Of a stretch of 6,333 bases of DNA, positions 1 through 5,031 are shown piece by piece. Each line of letters begins with the position of its first letter. Within the stretch, counting starts at the first letter, position 1. The DNA is from Chloroflexota bacterium (lineage in GTDB: Bacteria > Chloroflexota > Dehalococcoidia > GIF9 > UBA5629). The translations under genes and the position numbers were made by a program. The notes beneath the pieces were generated by a model that did no database searches, was not told the origin of the DNA, and was given only the letters and a program-made list of their open reading frames with translations. The stretch spans positions 1 to 6,333 of the forward strand of contig JAPLHJ010000082.1 of assembly GCA_026389675.1 (NCBI GenBank), written 5' to 3'.

Positions 1-1
1 C

Positions 2-517
2 AACGCGGTCAGGGTGGTCGAAAGCGTGGGCCCGGGTGAAATACTTTTTGTGCCTGACCAGTACCTGGGTCATTACGTTTCCACGCAGACTAAACGGCCG
101 ATGGTTTTGTGGCCGGGGTTCTGCCCTACGCATTTAAAAATAAAACCTGAGGATATCATCTCGAACAAACAGAGATACCCTGGTTCGGTTGCGCTGGTTC
201 ATCCTGAATGCAGGCCTGAGGTTACAGCCGTGGCCGACCACGTTCTTTCAACCGGCGGCATGCTGAAATTCGCGGGACAAACCGATGCTAAAATTCTTAT
301 CATCGCCACCGAGGTGGGTATTTTACACAGGTTGCAGAAAGAAAATCCCGGCAAGACCTTCATCCCGGCCAATTCCAAAGCCCTGTGCCCCAATATGAAA
401 AAAATTACCCTTGAGAAGATTTTATGGGCGCTTGAGGACATGCAGCCGGAGATCAGGGTGCCTGAGGAGATCCGGATTCGTGCAAGGACGGCGGTTGACA
501 GGATGCTGGCGGCCTGA
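2..517 (+). CDS. nadA: Quinolinate synthase NadA, C-terminal part (5' end outside window)
   Basis: Quinolinate synthase condenses iminoaspartate with dihydroxyacetone phosphate to make quinolinate, the precursor of NAD; it is cytosolic and carries a [4Fe-4S] cluster. The frame is open from base 2 and reads NAVRVVESVGPGEILFVPDQ, continuing NadA hallmarks: PDQYLGHYV, GFCPTH, HPEC (Cys codon 209-211) and ALCPNMK (Cys codon 386-388). The last two Cys are the second and third cluster ligands of the family. The first ligand lies in a C-x-S-x-NAV-type motif, so it should fall just left of the window. The 171 residues seen are a little over half of a usual ~300-residue NadA. The GTG at 14 is internal, not a start. 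Stop is TGA at 515-517. The iron-sulfur assembly genes that follow after 44 bases would serve this enzyme among others. Identification is very secure. Confidence 0.96.
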   Translation, partial: NAVRVVESVGPGEILFVPDQYLGHYVSTQTKRPMVLWPGFCPTHLKIKPEDIISNKQRYPGSVALVHPECRPEVTAVADHVLSTGGMLKFAGQTDAKILIIATEVGILHRLQKENPGKTFIPANSKALCPNMKKITLEKILWALEDMQPEIRVPEEIRIRARTAVDRMLAA

Positions 518-561
518 TTTTGCTGTATGGCCGTAATGCGGTAGTATTTTAAGGGCGGTGC

Positions 562-1749
562 ATGATGAGAAAAGTTTATATGGACAATGTCGCGGCCACT
601 CCTTTGCTGCCTGAAGTCAGGGAGGCCATGCTCCCATTCATGGGTGCAGATTTCGGCAATCCCCAGTCATTGCATTCCTGGGGCGATGCAGCAAGGGATG
701 CTGTTGAGGAAGCGCGCGGTCAGGTAGCCGCATTGATAGGCGGGGTAGCCGAGGAGATAATCTTTACCGCCAGCGGTACCGAGGCCAACAACATGGCGCT
801 TAAAGGCATCGCCAGGGCAAAAGCCGATAAAGGCAAGCACATCGTCATCTCCGCCATCGAGCATTTCTCTGTGATCAATTCCGCCCGCACCCTGCAAAAA
901 GAGGGATCTGAAGTTACCATAGTTCCGGTGGATGGCTCAGGCAAAGTTAATCCGGATGAAGTATTGCGAAGTATCAGGAAAGATACCATCCTGGTGTCTA
1001 TTATGCATGCCAATGGTGAGGTGGGAACCATCGAACCGATAGCTGATATCGCTAATAAACTGGCCGCTGATGGACCTGTGTTCCACACGGATGCTGTAGC
1101 GAGCGCCGGCAGCATACCGGTGAAGGTCAAAGACCTGGGTGTCCACGCCTTAAGCCTGGCGGGCAACCAGTTCAACGGCCCTCGTGGCGGCGCAGCCTTA
1201 TGGTTGAAACGGGGGGTCAGGATGCTTCCCCTTATGGACGGTGGTATACAGGAAGGCGGCAGGAGGCCCGGTACGGAAGATGTGCCGGCTATTGTAGGCC
1301 TGGGTAAAGCTGCAGAATTGGCTGATAAAACACTTGATACAAAGATCAAAAGGCTATCTTCCCTCAGGGATAGGTTGATTAAGGGAGTGATAAACAACGT
1401 AGCGCATACCTTCCTTACTGGCCACCCGGTGGAGCGGCTGCCCGGATATGCCAGCTTCTGTATTAAGTTTATCGAGGGAGAATCGATCCTGATGCTCTTA
1501 AATAGCTTCGGGATAGCGGCGGCCAGCGGCTCCGCTTGCACGTCGCGCGCCTTAAAAGCCTCCCACGTGCTACTGGCCATGGGCATCAATCATGAAGTTG
1601 CCCAGGGGTCGATGTTATTTACCCTCGGGTTGGATAGTAATGAGGATGATGTGGATTATGTTATTGAAAAATTGCCGTCGGTTGTGGACCGCCTGCGGCA
1701 GATGTCTCCGGTATATTCCAAGTTCTTAAAAGAGCAGAAAGGGGGATAG
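562..1749 (+). CDS. iscS: IscS/NifS-type cysteine desulfurase homologue lacking the PLP lysine
   Basis: This 395-residue protein has full family length and clear class V aminotransferase landmarks: FTASGTEANN (68-77), IEH with His101, VSIMHANGEVGT (145-156), HTDA with Asp177, GGIQEGGRRPGTEDV (227-241) and the mobile loop SGSACTS with the sulfur-carrying Cys326. Aligned by eye to E. coli IscS, four active-site positions differ: Lys206, which forms the PLP Schiff base, is Gln203 (AGNQFNGPRG against SGHKIYGPKG); His205 is Asn202; Gln183 is Ala180; and Arg354, which holds the substrate carboxylate, is Leu352 (SMLFTLG against SIRFSLG). Normal cysteine desulfuration is therefore unlikely. The frame is intact and the Cys loop is conserved, so it looks selected rather than decayed. 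Archaeoglobus fulgidus IscS also lacks the Lys and forms a complex with IscU, a family precedent for a structural or ligand-donating role. The ATG at 562 follows a GGGCGG site; iscU starts 4 bases after the stop. Fold certain; catalytic loss inferred. Confidence 0.93.
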   Translation: MMRKVYMDNVAATPLLPEVREAMLPFMGADFGNPQSLHSWGDAARDAVEEARGQVAALIGGVAEEIIFTASGTEANNMALKGIARAKADKGKHIVISAIEHFSVINSARTLQKEGSEVTIVPVDGSGKVNPDEVLRSIRKDTILVSIMHANGEVGTIEPIADIANKLAADGPVFHTDAVASAGSIPVKVKDLGVHALSLAGNQFNGPRGGAALWLKRGVRMLPLMDGGIQEGGRRPGTEDVPAIVGLGKAAELADKTLDTKIKRLSSLRDRLIKGVINNVAHTFLTGHPVERLPGYASFCIKFIEGESILMLLNSFGIAAASGSACTSRALKASHVLLAMGINHEVAQGSMLFTLGLDSNEDDVDYVIEKLPSVVDRLRQMSPVYSKFLKEQKGG

Positions 1750-1753
1750 AGTT

Positions 1754-2191
1754 ATGCCTGTTTACAGTGAAAAGGTTATGCAGCATTTTATGAACCCGCA
1801 TAATGTTGGTGAGATTGAGAATGCTGACGGGGTGGGAGAGATCGGCAATCCCGTGTGTGGAGATATGATGACCTTTTATATAAAGGTAAAAGACAATCGG
1901 ATTGAGGATGTTAAATACAAGACTTTCGGATGCGGCGCTGCCATTGCTGTTTCCAGTATGGTCAGCGACTTGGTCAAAGGCAAGACCCTGCAGGAGGCCC
2001 TCACCGTGACGCCAGCCATGGTTGCAAAGGAGCTTGAAGGACTGCCCAAAAATAAGTTGCACTGCTCCAATCTCGGTGCGCAGGCCTTGAAGAAGGCTAT
2101 CCGGAATTATGCTATTAGTAATAAAATAGAAATACCCGGTTTAACGGATAAGGAAGAACCTGAGGAGGATGAACATGCCTGCGAAACCTAA
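1754..2191 (+). CDS. iscU: Iron-sulfur cluster scaffold protein IscU/NifU N-terminal type
   Basis: IscU is the cytosolic scaffold on which [2Fe-2S] and [4Fe-4S] clusters are built on the desulfurase complex and then passed to apo-proteins. The 145-residue product starts MPVYSEKVMQHFMNPHNVG, the standard opening, and keeps all ligand positions: Cys35 with Asp37 (VCGD), Cys60 (FGCGAA), and His103-Cys104 (KLHCSN). The LPPVK segment bound by the HscA chaperone in E. coli is LPKNK (97-101), so chaperone recognition may differ; no hscA or hscB is in the window. An acidic tail of about 15 residues with an extra Cys143 extends beyond the usual end. A GGGGGA site at 1741-1746 precedes the ATG by 7 bases and overlaps the end of the IscS-like gene, consistent with translational coupling. 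Its ligands are intact although its partner is degenerate, so the complex is probably still in use. Confidence 0.96.
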   Translation: MPVYSEKVMQHFMNPHNVGEIENADGVGEIGNPVCGDMMTFYIKVKDNRIEDVKYKTFGCGAAIAVSSMVSDLVKGKTLQEALTVTPAMVAKELEGLPKNKLHCSNLGAQALKKAIRNYAISNKIEIPGLTDKEEPEEDEHACET

Positions 2192-2375
2192 GAAAAATAA
2201 CAAGCCGTTGATTTGCTACTGCGCCTGCCCCCGCTGCGATGCCGAAATGGAGGTAACAGAGTCACCTTTCTGCGAGGTGTGCAAGGTCACCTTCGGCCGC
2301 TGCTCACACTGCGGAGCGATAATCCTTGAAGAGTCGTCCGTGACCTGCAGGAGTTGCGGTAAGCCGTTGAAATAA
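2175..2375 (+). CDS. Small double zinc-ribbon protein, ten cysteines
   Basis: This 66-residue basic protein contains CYCACPRC, then CEVC, CSHC and CRSC. The spacing fits two treble-clef or zinc-ribbon units (CPRC with CEVC, CSHC with CRSC) plus two extra N-terminal Cys. I do not know its function. A metal-binding or protein-binding adaptor in the iron-sulfur pathway is an inference from position between iscU and tusA. I prefer the ATG at 2175 over the one six bases upstream (2169) because GAGGAGG at 2162-2168 then sits 6 bases away, whereas it would touch the earlier ATG. The gene overlaps the end of iscU by 17 bases in another frame, so the Shine-Dalgarno site doubles as Glu codons of the IscU acidic tail. 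That arrangement suggests coupled translation. It is real on the strength of the regular Cys pattern and ribosome site. Confidence 0.85.
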   Translation: MPAKPKKNNKPLICYCACPRCDAEMEVTESPFCEVCKVTFGRCSHCGAIILEESSVTCRSCGKPLK

Positions 2376-2405
2376 ATAGTGGCAGTTATGAACAGGAGCA
2401 TATAG

Positions 2406-2633
2406 ATGAAAGCTGATGTAACTATCGATTGCGTGGGACTCTATTGCCCGATGCCGATAGTGCATACGGCAAAAAAAGTTAAGGAAATGCAGGCCGGGCA
2501 GGTGCTGGAGATAATTGCCGACGATGAAGGCATTAAACAGGACATGCCAAATTGGGCCAAAATGACAGGTAATGAATACCTGGGTCTTGAGGAAGTGGGC
2601 GGCAAATTACATGTGTTTGTCAGGAAGTCCTGA
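2406..2633 (+). CDS. tusA: TusA/SirA-family sulfur carrier protein
   Basis: TusA proteins are small cytosolic carriers that hold a persulfide on a conserved Cys and pass sulfur between donors and acceptors (tRNA thiolation, molybdenum cofactor, dissimilatory sulfur pathways). The 75-residue product has the family core: DCVGLYCPMPIV with the CPxP motif, carrier Cys14 and a second Cys at 9, then the strand-turn EIIADDEGIKQDMPNWAKMTGNEYL and a final beta strand. An AGGAG site at 2395-2399 lies 6 bases before the ATG. In E. coli TusA receives sulfur from IscS. Here the neighbouring IscS homologue seems unable to generate persulfide from cysteine, so TusA may instead be the sulfur source for IscU, or may serve an unrelated acceptor; the sequence does not decide. 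It is probably the last gene of the cluster, since a 101-base gap with a promoter candidate follows. Confidence 0.93.
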   Translation: MKADVTIDCVGLYCPMPIVHTAKKVKEMQAGQVLEIIADDEGIKQDMPNWAKMTGNEYLGLEEVGGKLHVFVRKS

Positions 2634-2648
2634 CCCATACTCCCTGAA

Positions 2649-2677
2649 TTGCATTACCTAAGGTGCGTTGATATAAT
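2649..2677 (+). promoter_or_regulatory. Sigma70-type promoter candidate upstream of the 212-residue gene
   Basis: The -10 box is a perfect TATAAT at 2672-2677. A TTGCAT at 2649-2654, matching the TTG half of the -35 consensus, lies the optimal 17 bases upstream. It falls in the gap between tusA and the next gene, about 57 bases before that start codon. It would separate the downstream gene from the iron-sulfur operon. This is a pattern match only. Confidence 0.45.
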
Positions 2678-2734
2678 TGCTTTTAATTGAGAGTATATTG
2701 AGTATTGATTCCGTGGTTATGAGAGGATTAAGAA

Positions 2735-3373
2735 ATGGCTGCTAAGCCTCGTAAAAGCGCTGTACAAAACATAATTAAGAACCTGCTGGAGAGCGAGATT
2801 CCCGAGATTCAGAATGCCTCAAAGGAACTTGCTGATTGGATAAAGCAGCTTGAACAGCACAGCTTCAAGCTGCAGCATTATGCAACGGAAATTGAGACCT
2901 GGGCTGCTGAGGAGGAGGAAGGTGACTCTATCGAGCTGACTGATTTGATCAAGGACCTTGAAGCTACTCTCAGCGATATGCGGCTGGGCAGGCCGTTGAG
3001 CGCCCTGAGCATCGAAGAACCGGATACCATGGATGAGAATATACTGCGCAGCTATGGCAGGACAGGCCGGGTGATAAGGGAACCGAAAGCCTTGCCCAGG
3101 GCCGAGATCAAGGCGGACGACGGACCGATGCCGCTAAAGAGGATTGAACAGGCCTTGCCGGACGAAGATCAAACGAAGCCGGAGCCGGCCAGGACGCCGC
3201 AGGGTGTTCTATTGGCTAAAGATATTGTAAAACCAAGGGTCAGGGCCGAACTGCCGGCAGGTGGCAAGGAGACCGTGGTGCGCCGTGATGGTAAAACAAC
3301 CTCCGATGCGGATGGAGCGTTGGAGTCGTTCACAACTCCTGAAGGGTTCCGCTTCAAACGAATGCGCCCATAG
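2735..3373 (+). CDS. Unrecognised acidic/charged protein with helical N-terminus
   Basis: I do not recognise this 212-residue protein. Residues 8-83 look strongly helical and amphipathic, rich in Glu, Lys and Leu, with a Glu run (EEEEG, 59-63); this part could form a helical hairpin or coiled coil. From about residue 90 it becomes Pro-, Asp- and Lys/Arg-rich and probably disordered. A loosely repeated PRAEI/VRAEL motif is followed each time by a Gly-rich acidic or polar stretch (residues 121-130 and 168-177). It ends with TPEGFRFKRMRP, an aromatic-basic tail that could be a binding motif. There is no signal peptide, membrane segment or Cys. A GAGAGG site at 2721-2726 precedes the ATG by 8 bases and a promoter candidate lies upstream, so it is probably its own transcription unit. 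Coding is supported by ribosome site, length and biased composition; function is unknown. Confidence 0.75.
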   Translation: MAAKPRKSAVQNIIKNLLESEIPEIQNASKELADWIKQLEQHSFKLQHYATEIETWAAEEEEGDSIELTDLIKDLEATLSDMRLGRPLSALSIEEPDTMDENILRSYGRTGRVIREPKALPRAEIKADDGPMPLKRIEQALPDEDQTKPEPARTPQGVLLAKDIVKPRVRAELPAGGKETVVRRDGKTTSDADGALESFTTPEGFRFKRMRP

Positions 3374-3500
3374 ACGGGCTATATATAAATTATTTTCCCA
3401 GTTGTTGCTGTGCCTTTCTAACCCAGACCCGGCACACCTATCCAATTGATCCGGTGGAACACGTGGAATAAATGGTCCAGCACATCGTATTTTATATGAT

Positions 3501-3517
3501 GGCATGGCAGTCATGCC
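3501..3517. repeat. Small palindrome upstream of mscL
   Basis: GGCATG at 3501-3506 and CATGCC at 3512-3517 form a perfect 6-base inverted repeat around a 5-base centre. It lies 13 bases before the AGGAGGAGGG ribosome site of mscL and directly after a TATGAT that could be a -10 box (3495-3500), although no good -35 stands at the right distance. It could be an operator or a short 5'-leader hairpin. No T-run follows, so it is not an intrinsic terminator. It may be chance. The rest of the 170-base gap (3374-3543) shows nothing I can name. Confidence 0.25.
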
Positions 3518-3543
3518 GATAATCCAAATAGGAGGAGGGTAAC

Positions 3544-4038
3544 ATGAAGAGTGCACAAAAGGTGCTGAAGTCAGGGATGTTGACGGATTTCAAGGCATTC
3601 ATTATGAAAGGCAATGTGGTCGACATGGCGGTTGGTATCATTATCGGTGCTGCATTCGGAGCCATTGTAACTTCAATCGTCAAAGACGTTATTATGCCAC
3701 CTATTGGTCTCGCTCTGGGCAACATCGACTTTTCCAACCTGGCTATAGTTATAAAAGAAGGATCCACGCCAAGTCCTTACCCTTCTCTATCTGCTGCTCA
3801 GGCTGCCGGCGCTGTCACAATTAACTATGGGCTATTTATCAACACCCTCATAAACTTCCTGATAATTGCTGCAGTGGTATTCTTTTTTATCATTCGTCCG
3901 CTGGCCAAAGTACAGTCTTTGACTAAGGGAACTACGCCTGCTGAGCCGACAACCAAAGATTGTACTTACTGTGCGACAGCCATCCCTATCAGAGCCACCC
4001 GGTGTCCAAACTGTACTTCGGAACTGACGATTAAATAA
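3544..4038 (+). CDS. mscL: Large-conductance mechanosensitive channel MscL with C-terminal zinc ribbon
   Basis: MscL is a homopentameric inner-membrane channel that opens under membrane tension to release solutes on osmotic downshock. The 164-residue protein has the family's N-terminal amphipathic helix (TDFKAFIMKGNVVDMAV), the pore-lining first membrane helix (about 25-47, with small-residue packing in VGIIIGAAFGAIVTSIVKD), a periplasmic loop (about 55-95) and a second membrane helix (about 97-118, ending FFFIIRPL). After residue 130 the usual charged cytoplasmic helix is replaced by a zinc-ribbon-like unit: CTYC (140-143) and CPNC (154-157). A very strong ribosome site, AGGAGGAGGG at 3530-3539, lies 4 bases before the ATG and supports this start over the internal Met12. 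The gene appears monocistronic. Channel identity is secure; metal binding by the tail is inferred from the Cys spacing. Confidence 0.95.
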   Translation: MKSAQKVLKSGMLTDFKAFIMKGNVVDMAVGIIIGAAFGAIVTSIVKDVIMPPIGLALGNIDFSNLAIVIKEGSTPSPYPSLSAAQAAGAVTINYGLFINTLINFLIIAAVVFFFIIRPLAKVQSLTKGTTPAEPTTKDCTYCATAIPIRATRCPNCTSELTIK

Positions 4039-4043
4039 TTAGA

Positions 4044-4072
4044 TTAACTGAATTAGAGCTGAACACTATACT
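4044..4072 (+). promoter_or_regulatory. Sigma70-type promoter candidate for the ribonuclease-barstar pair
   Basis: TTAACT at 4044-4049 (4 of 6 to the -35 consensus) and TATACT at 4067-4072 (5 of 6 to the -10 consensus) are separated by exactly 17 bases. They lie just after the mscL stop and about 110 bases before the ribonuclease start, which gives a leader of roughly 100 bases. A swapped-half repeat surrounds the -10 box (see findings). Pattern match only. Confidence 0.4.
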
Positions 4073-4182
4073 TGTGACTCTTATCTTTAGAGCAACTGAA
4101 AGGCTCAGATAGCTCTCTGGAAATAGGATAGAGAACAAAGTAAATACAGTATCATATGGACATTACACAGAGAAGATCCAAA

Positions 4183-4563
4183 ATGAATAAATTCCGTTTA
4201 TTATTATTTGCTTTGTTGCTGCCAATGATCGTGGTTAGTATTGGCATTGCGGGATGCGATCTCGTTGCCCCGTTATCGGCCGGAAATGGCAGCACCATAA
4301 GTATCAACGATCTTCCCAGAGAAGCTCAGGATACCATTGAGCTGATCCAAAAGGGCGGACCATTTCCCTATAAACAGGATAATTCAGTATTTTCCAACTA
4401 TGAAGGACTGCTGCCGAAGCGGCCGGGCGGATACTATCATGAATATACAGTCATAACGCCCGGCGCATCAAATCGGGGAGCCCGCCGCATCATCGCTGGA
4501 ATTACCGGTGAATATTATTACACAGCCGATCATTACGCCAGTTTTAAACGGATCGTGGAGTAA
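4183..4563 (+). CDS. Secreted/lipoprotein guanyl-specific ribonuclease, RNase Sa (barnase superfamily)
   Basis: Members of this microbial RNase N1/T1 family cleave RNA after guanosine. The protein matches Streptomyces RNase Sa along its length: LPREAQDTIELI, GGPFPY, YYHEYTVITPG, RGARRIIAG and YYYTADHYASF. Counting from the ATG at 4183 (126 residues), the catalytic residues are present: Glu87 (Sa Glu54), Arg98 (Arg65), Arg102 (Arg69) and His117 (His85), as is the guanine-binding Glu74 (Glu41). It should be active. The N-terminus is a lipoprotein signal: MNK, a hydrophobic stretch, and lipobox IAGC with Cys25, the only Cys in the protein. The Sa disulfide is absent. An ATG at 4156 would add nine polar residues and has no ribosome site, so I chose 4183, preceded by GAGAAG. 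The barstar gene follows after 3 bases. Role inferred as an exported, membrane-anchored toxin or nuclease. Confidence 0.92.
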   Translation: MNKFRLLLFALLLPMIVVSIGIAGCDLVAPLSAGNGSTISINDLPREAQDTIELIQKGGPFPYKQDNSVFSNYEGLLPKRPGGYYHEYTVITPGASNRGARRIIAGITGEYYYTADHYASFKRIVE

Positions 4564-4566
4564 AAC

Positions 4567-4974
4567 ATGAGACATTGGTTAAAACTGTTTAAATCATACA
4601 AGGATTCCGATGTTTATATCGTAAAGCAGGGCATAGATTTAAGTGAAATCGAGCATATGGCTGTTTCTCAAGGGCTGACATTTTTTAAGGTCGATCTTTC
4701 CAGGGTTGCCACCAAAGAAGATTTTTTCAGCAGTGTTTCTAAAACGCTTAAATTTCCATCCTATTTCGGGATGAACTGGGATGCTTTTGAGGAATGCCTC
4801 ACAGATTTCGAATGGTGCACTTCTGCGGGTTACGTAATTGTAGTGCAGGCGGTTGAAGCGTTTTCCCAAAAAGTTCCGGGCGAGTTTAAAATAGCCCGTA
4901 GTGTATTTAAATCAGCGGTGAAGTACTGGAAGGTGCAAAAGAGGCCTTTTTATGTGATCCTCGTAAACAAATAG
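4567..4974 (+). CDS. Barstar-family ribonuclease inhibitor (immunity protein)
   Basis: Barstar proteins bind and block the active site of barnase-type ribonucleases in the cytoplasm, protecting the producer. The 135-residue product has no signal peptide and contains the barstar core FPSYFGMNWDAFEECLTDF (63-81). In it Tyr66 and Asp72 match barstar Tyr29 and Asp35, while Trp38 and Asp39 of barstar are Glu75 and Glu76. Barstar Asp39 inserts into the enzyme active site, and Glu76 is a conservative replacement that could do the same. A final strand (PFYVILVNK) fits the family end. About 37 extra N-terminal residues precede the core relative to Bacillus barstar. The ATG lies 3 bases after the ribonuclease stop, with GGAG at 4557-4560 inside the ribonuclease end, so the two are almost certainly co-transcribed and translationally coupled. 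Cognate pairing is inferred from adjacency and family. Confidence 0.92.
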   Translation: MRHWLKLFKSYKDSDVYIVKQGIDLSEIEHMAVSQGLTFFKVDLSRVATKEDFFSSVSKTLKFPSYFGMNWDAFEECLTDFEWCTSAGYVIVVQAVEAFSQKVPGEFKIARSVFKSAVKYWKVQKRPFYVILVNK

Positions 4975-4992
4975 CTATTACTATGTTATAGT
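4964..4992 (+). promoter_or_regulatory. Weak sigma70-type promoter candidate upstream of the last gene
   Basis: TAAACA at 4964-4969 (4 of 6) and TATAGT at 4987-4992 (5 of 6) are 17 bases apart. The -35 overlaps the end of the barstar gene. The downstream start codon is 40 bases from the -10. It could give the last gene its own transcript; read-through from the toxin-immunity pair is equally possible. Confidence 0.25.
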
Positions 4993-5031
4993 CAATCTGT
5001 CAATTAATAACACGGTTGAAAAGTTAGGCAG

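Noticed and set aside
720..1589. Long minus-strand open frame (289 codons) opposite the IscS-like gene
   Set aside because: It is fully antisense to a gene with unmistakable family motifs, and its product is Ser/Pro/Leu-rich low-information sequence typical of a shadow frame.
562..1749. The IscS-like gene as a pseudogene
   Set aside because: There is no frameshift or stop, the length is normal, the Cys loop and other motifs are intact, and it is tightly coupled to an intact iscU; active-site losses alone do not indicate decay.
2169..2375. Start of the zinc-ribbon protein at the ATG at 2169
   Set aside because: The GAGGAGG site would directly abut this ATG; the ATG at 2175 has a proper 6-base spacing.
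3446..3474. Promoter candidate TTGATC with TAAATG before mscL
   Set aside because: The -10 match is only 3 of 6, no better than expected by chance in this AT-rich gap.
3209..3556. Minus-strand frame of 115 codons across the gap before mscL
   Set aside because: It overlaps the 212-residue gene and the mscL ribosome site, has no ribosome site of its own, and its product shows no recognisable pattern.
4089..4116. Stem (AGAGC with GCTCT) as terminator for mscL
   Set aside because: The stem is only 5 pairs, the loop is 18 bases and no T-run follows.
4156..4182. Nine-residue N-terminal extension of the ribonuclease
   Set aside because: No ribosome site precedes 4156, and the extension would bury the MNK-hydrophobic-lipobox signal behind polar residues.
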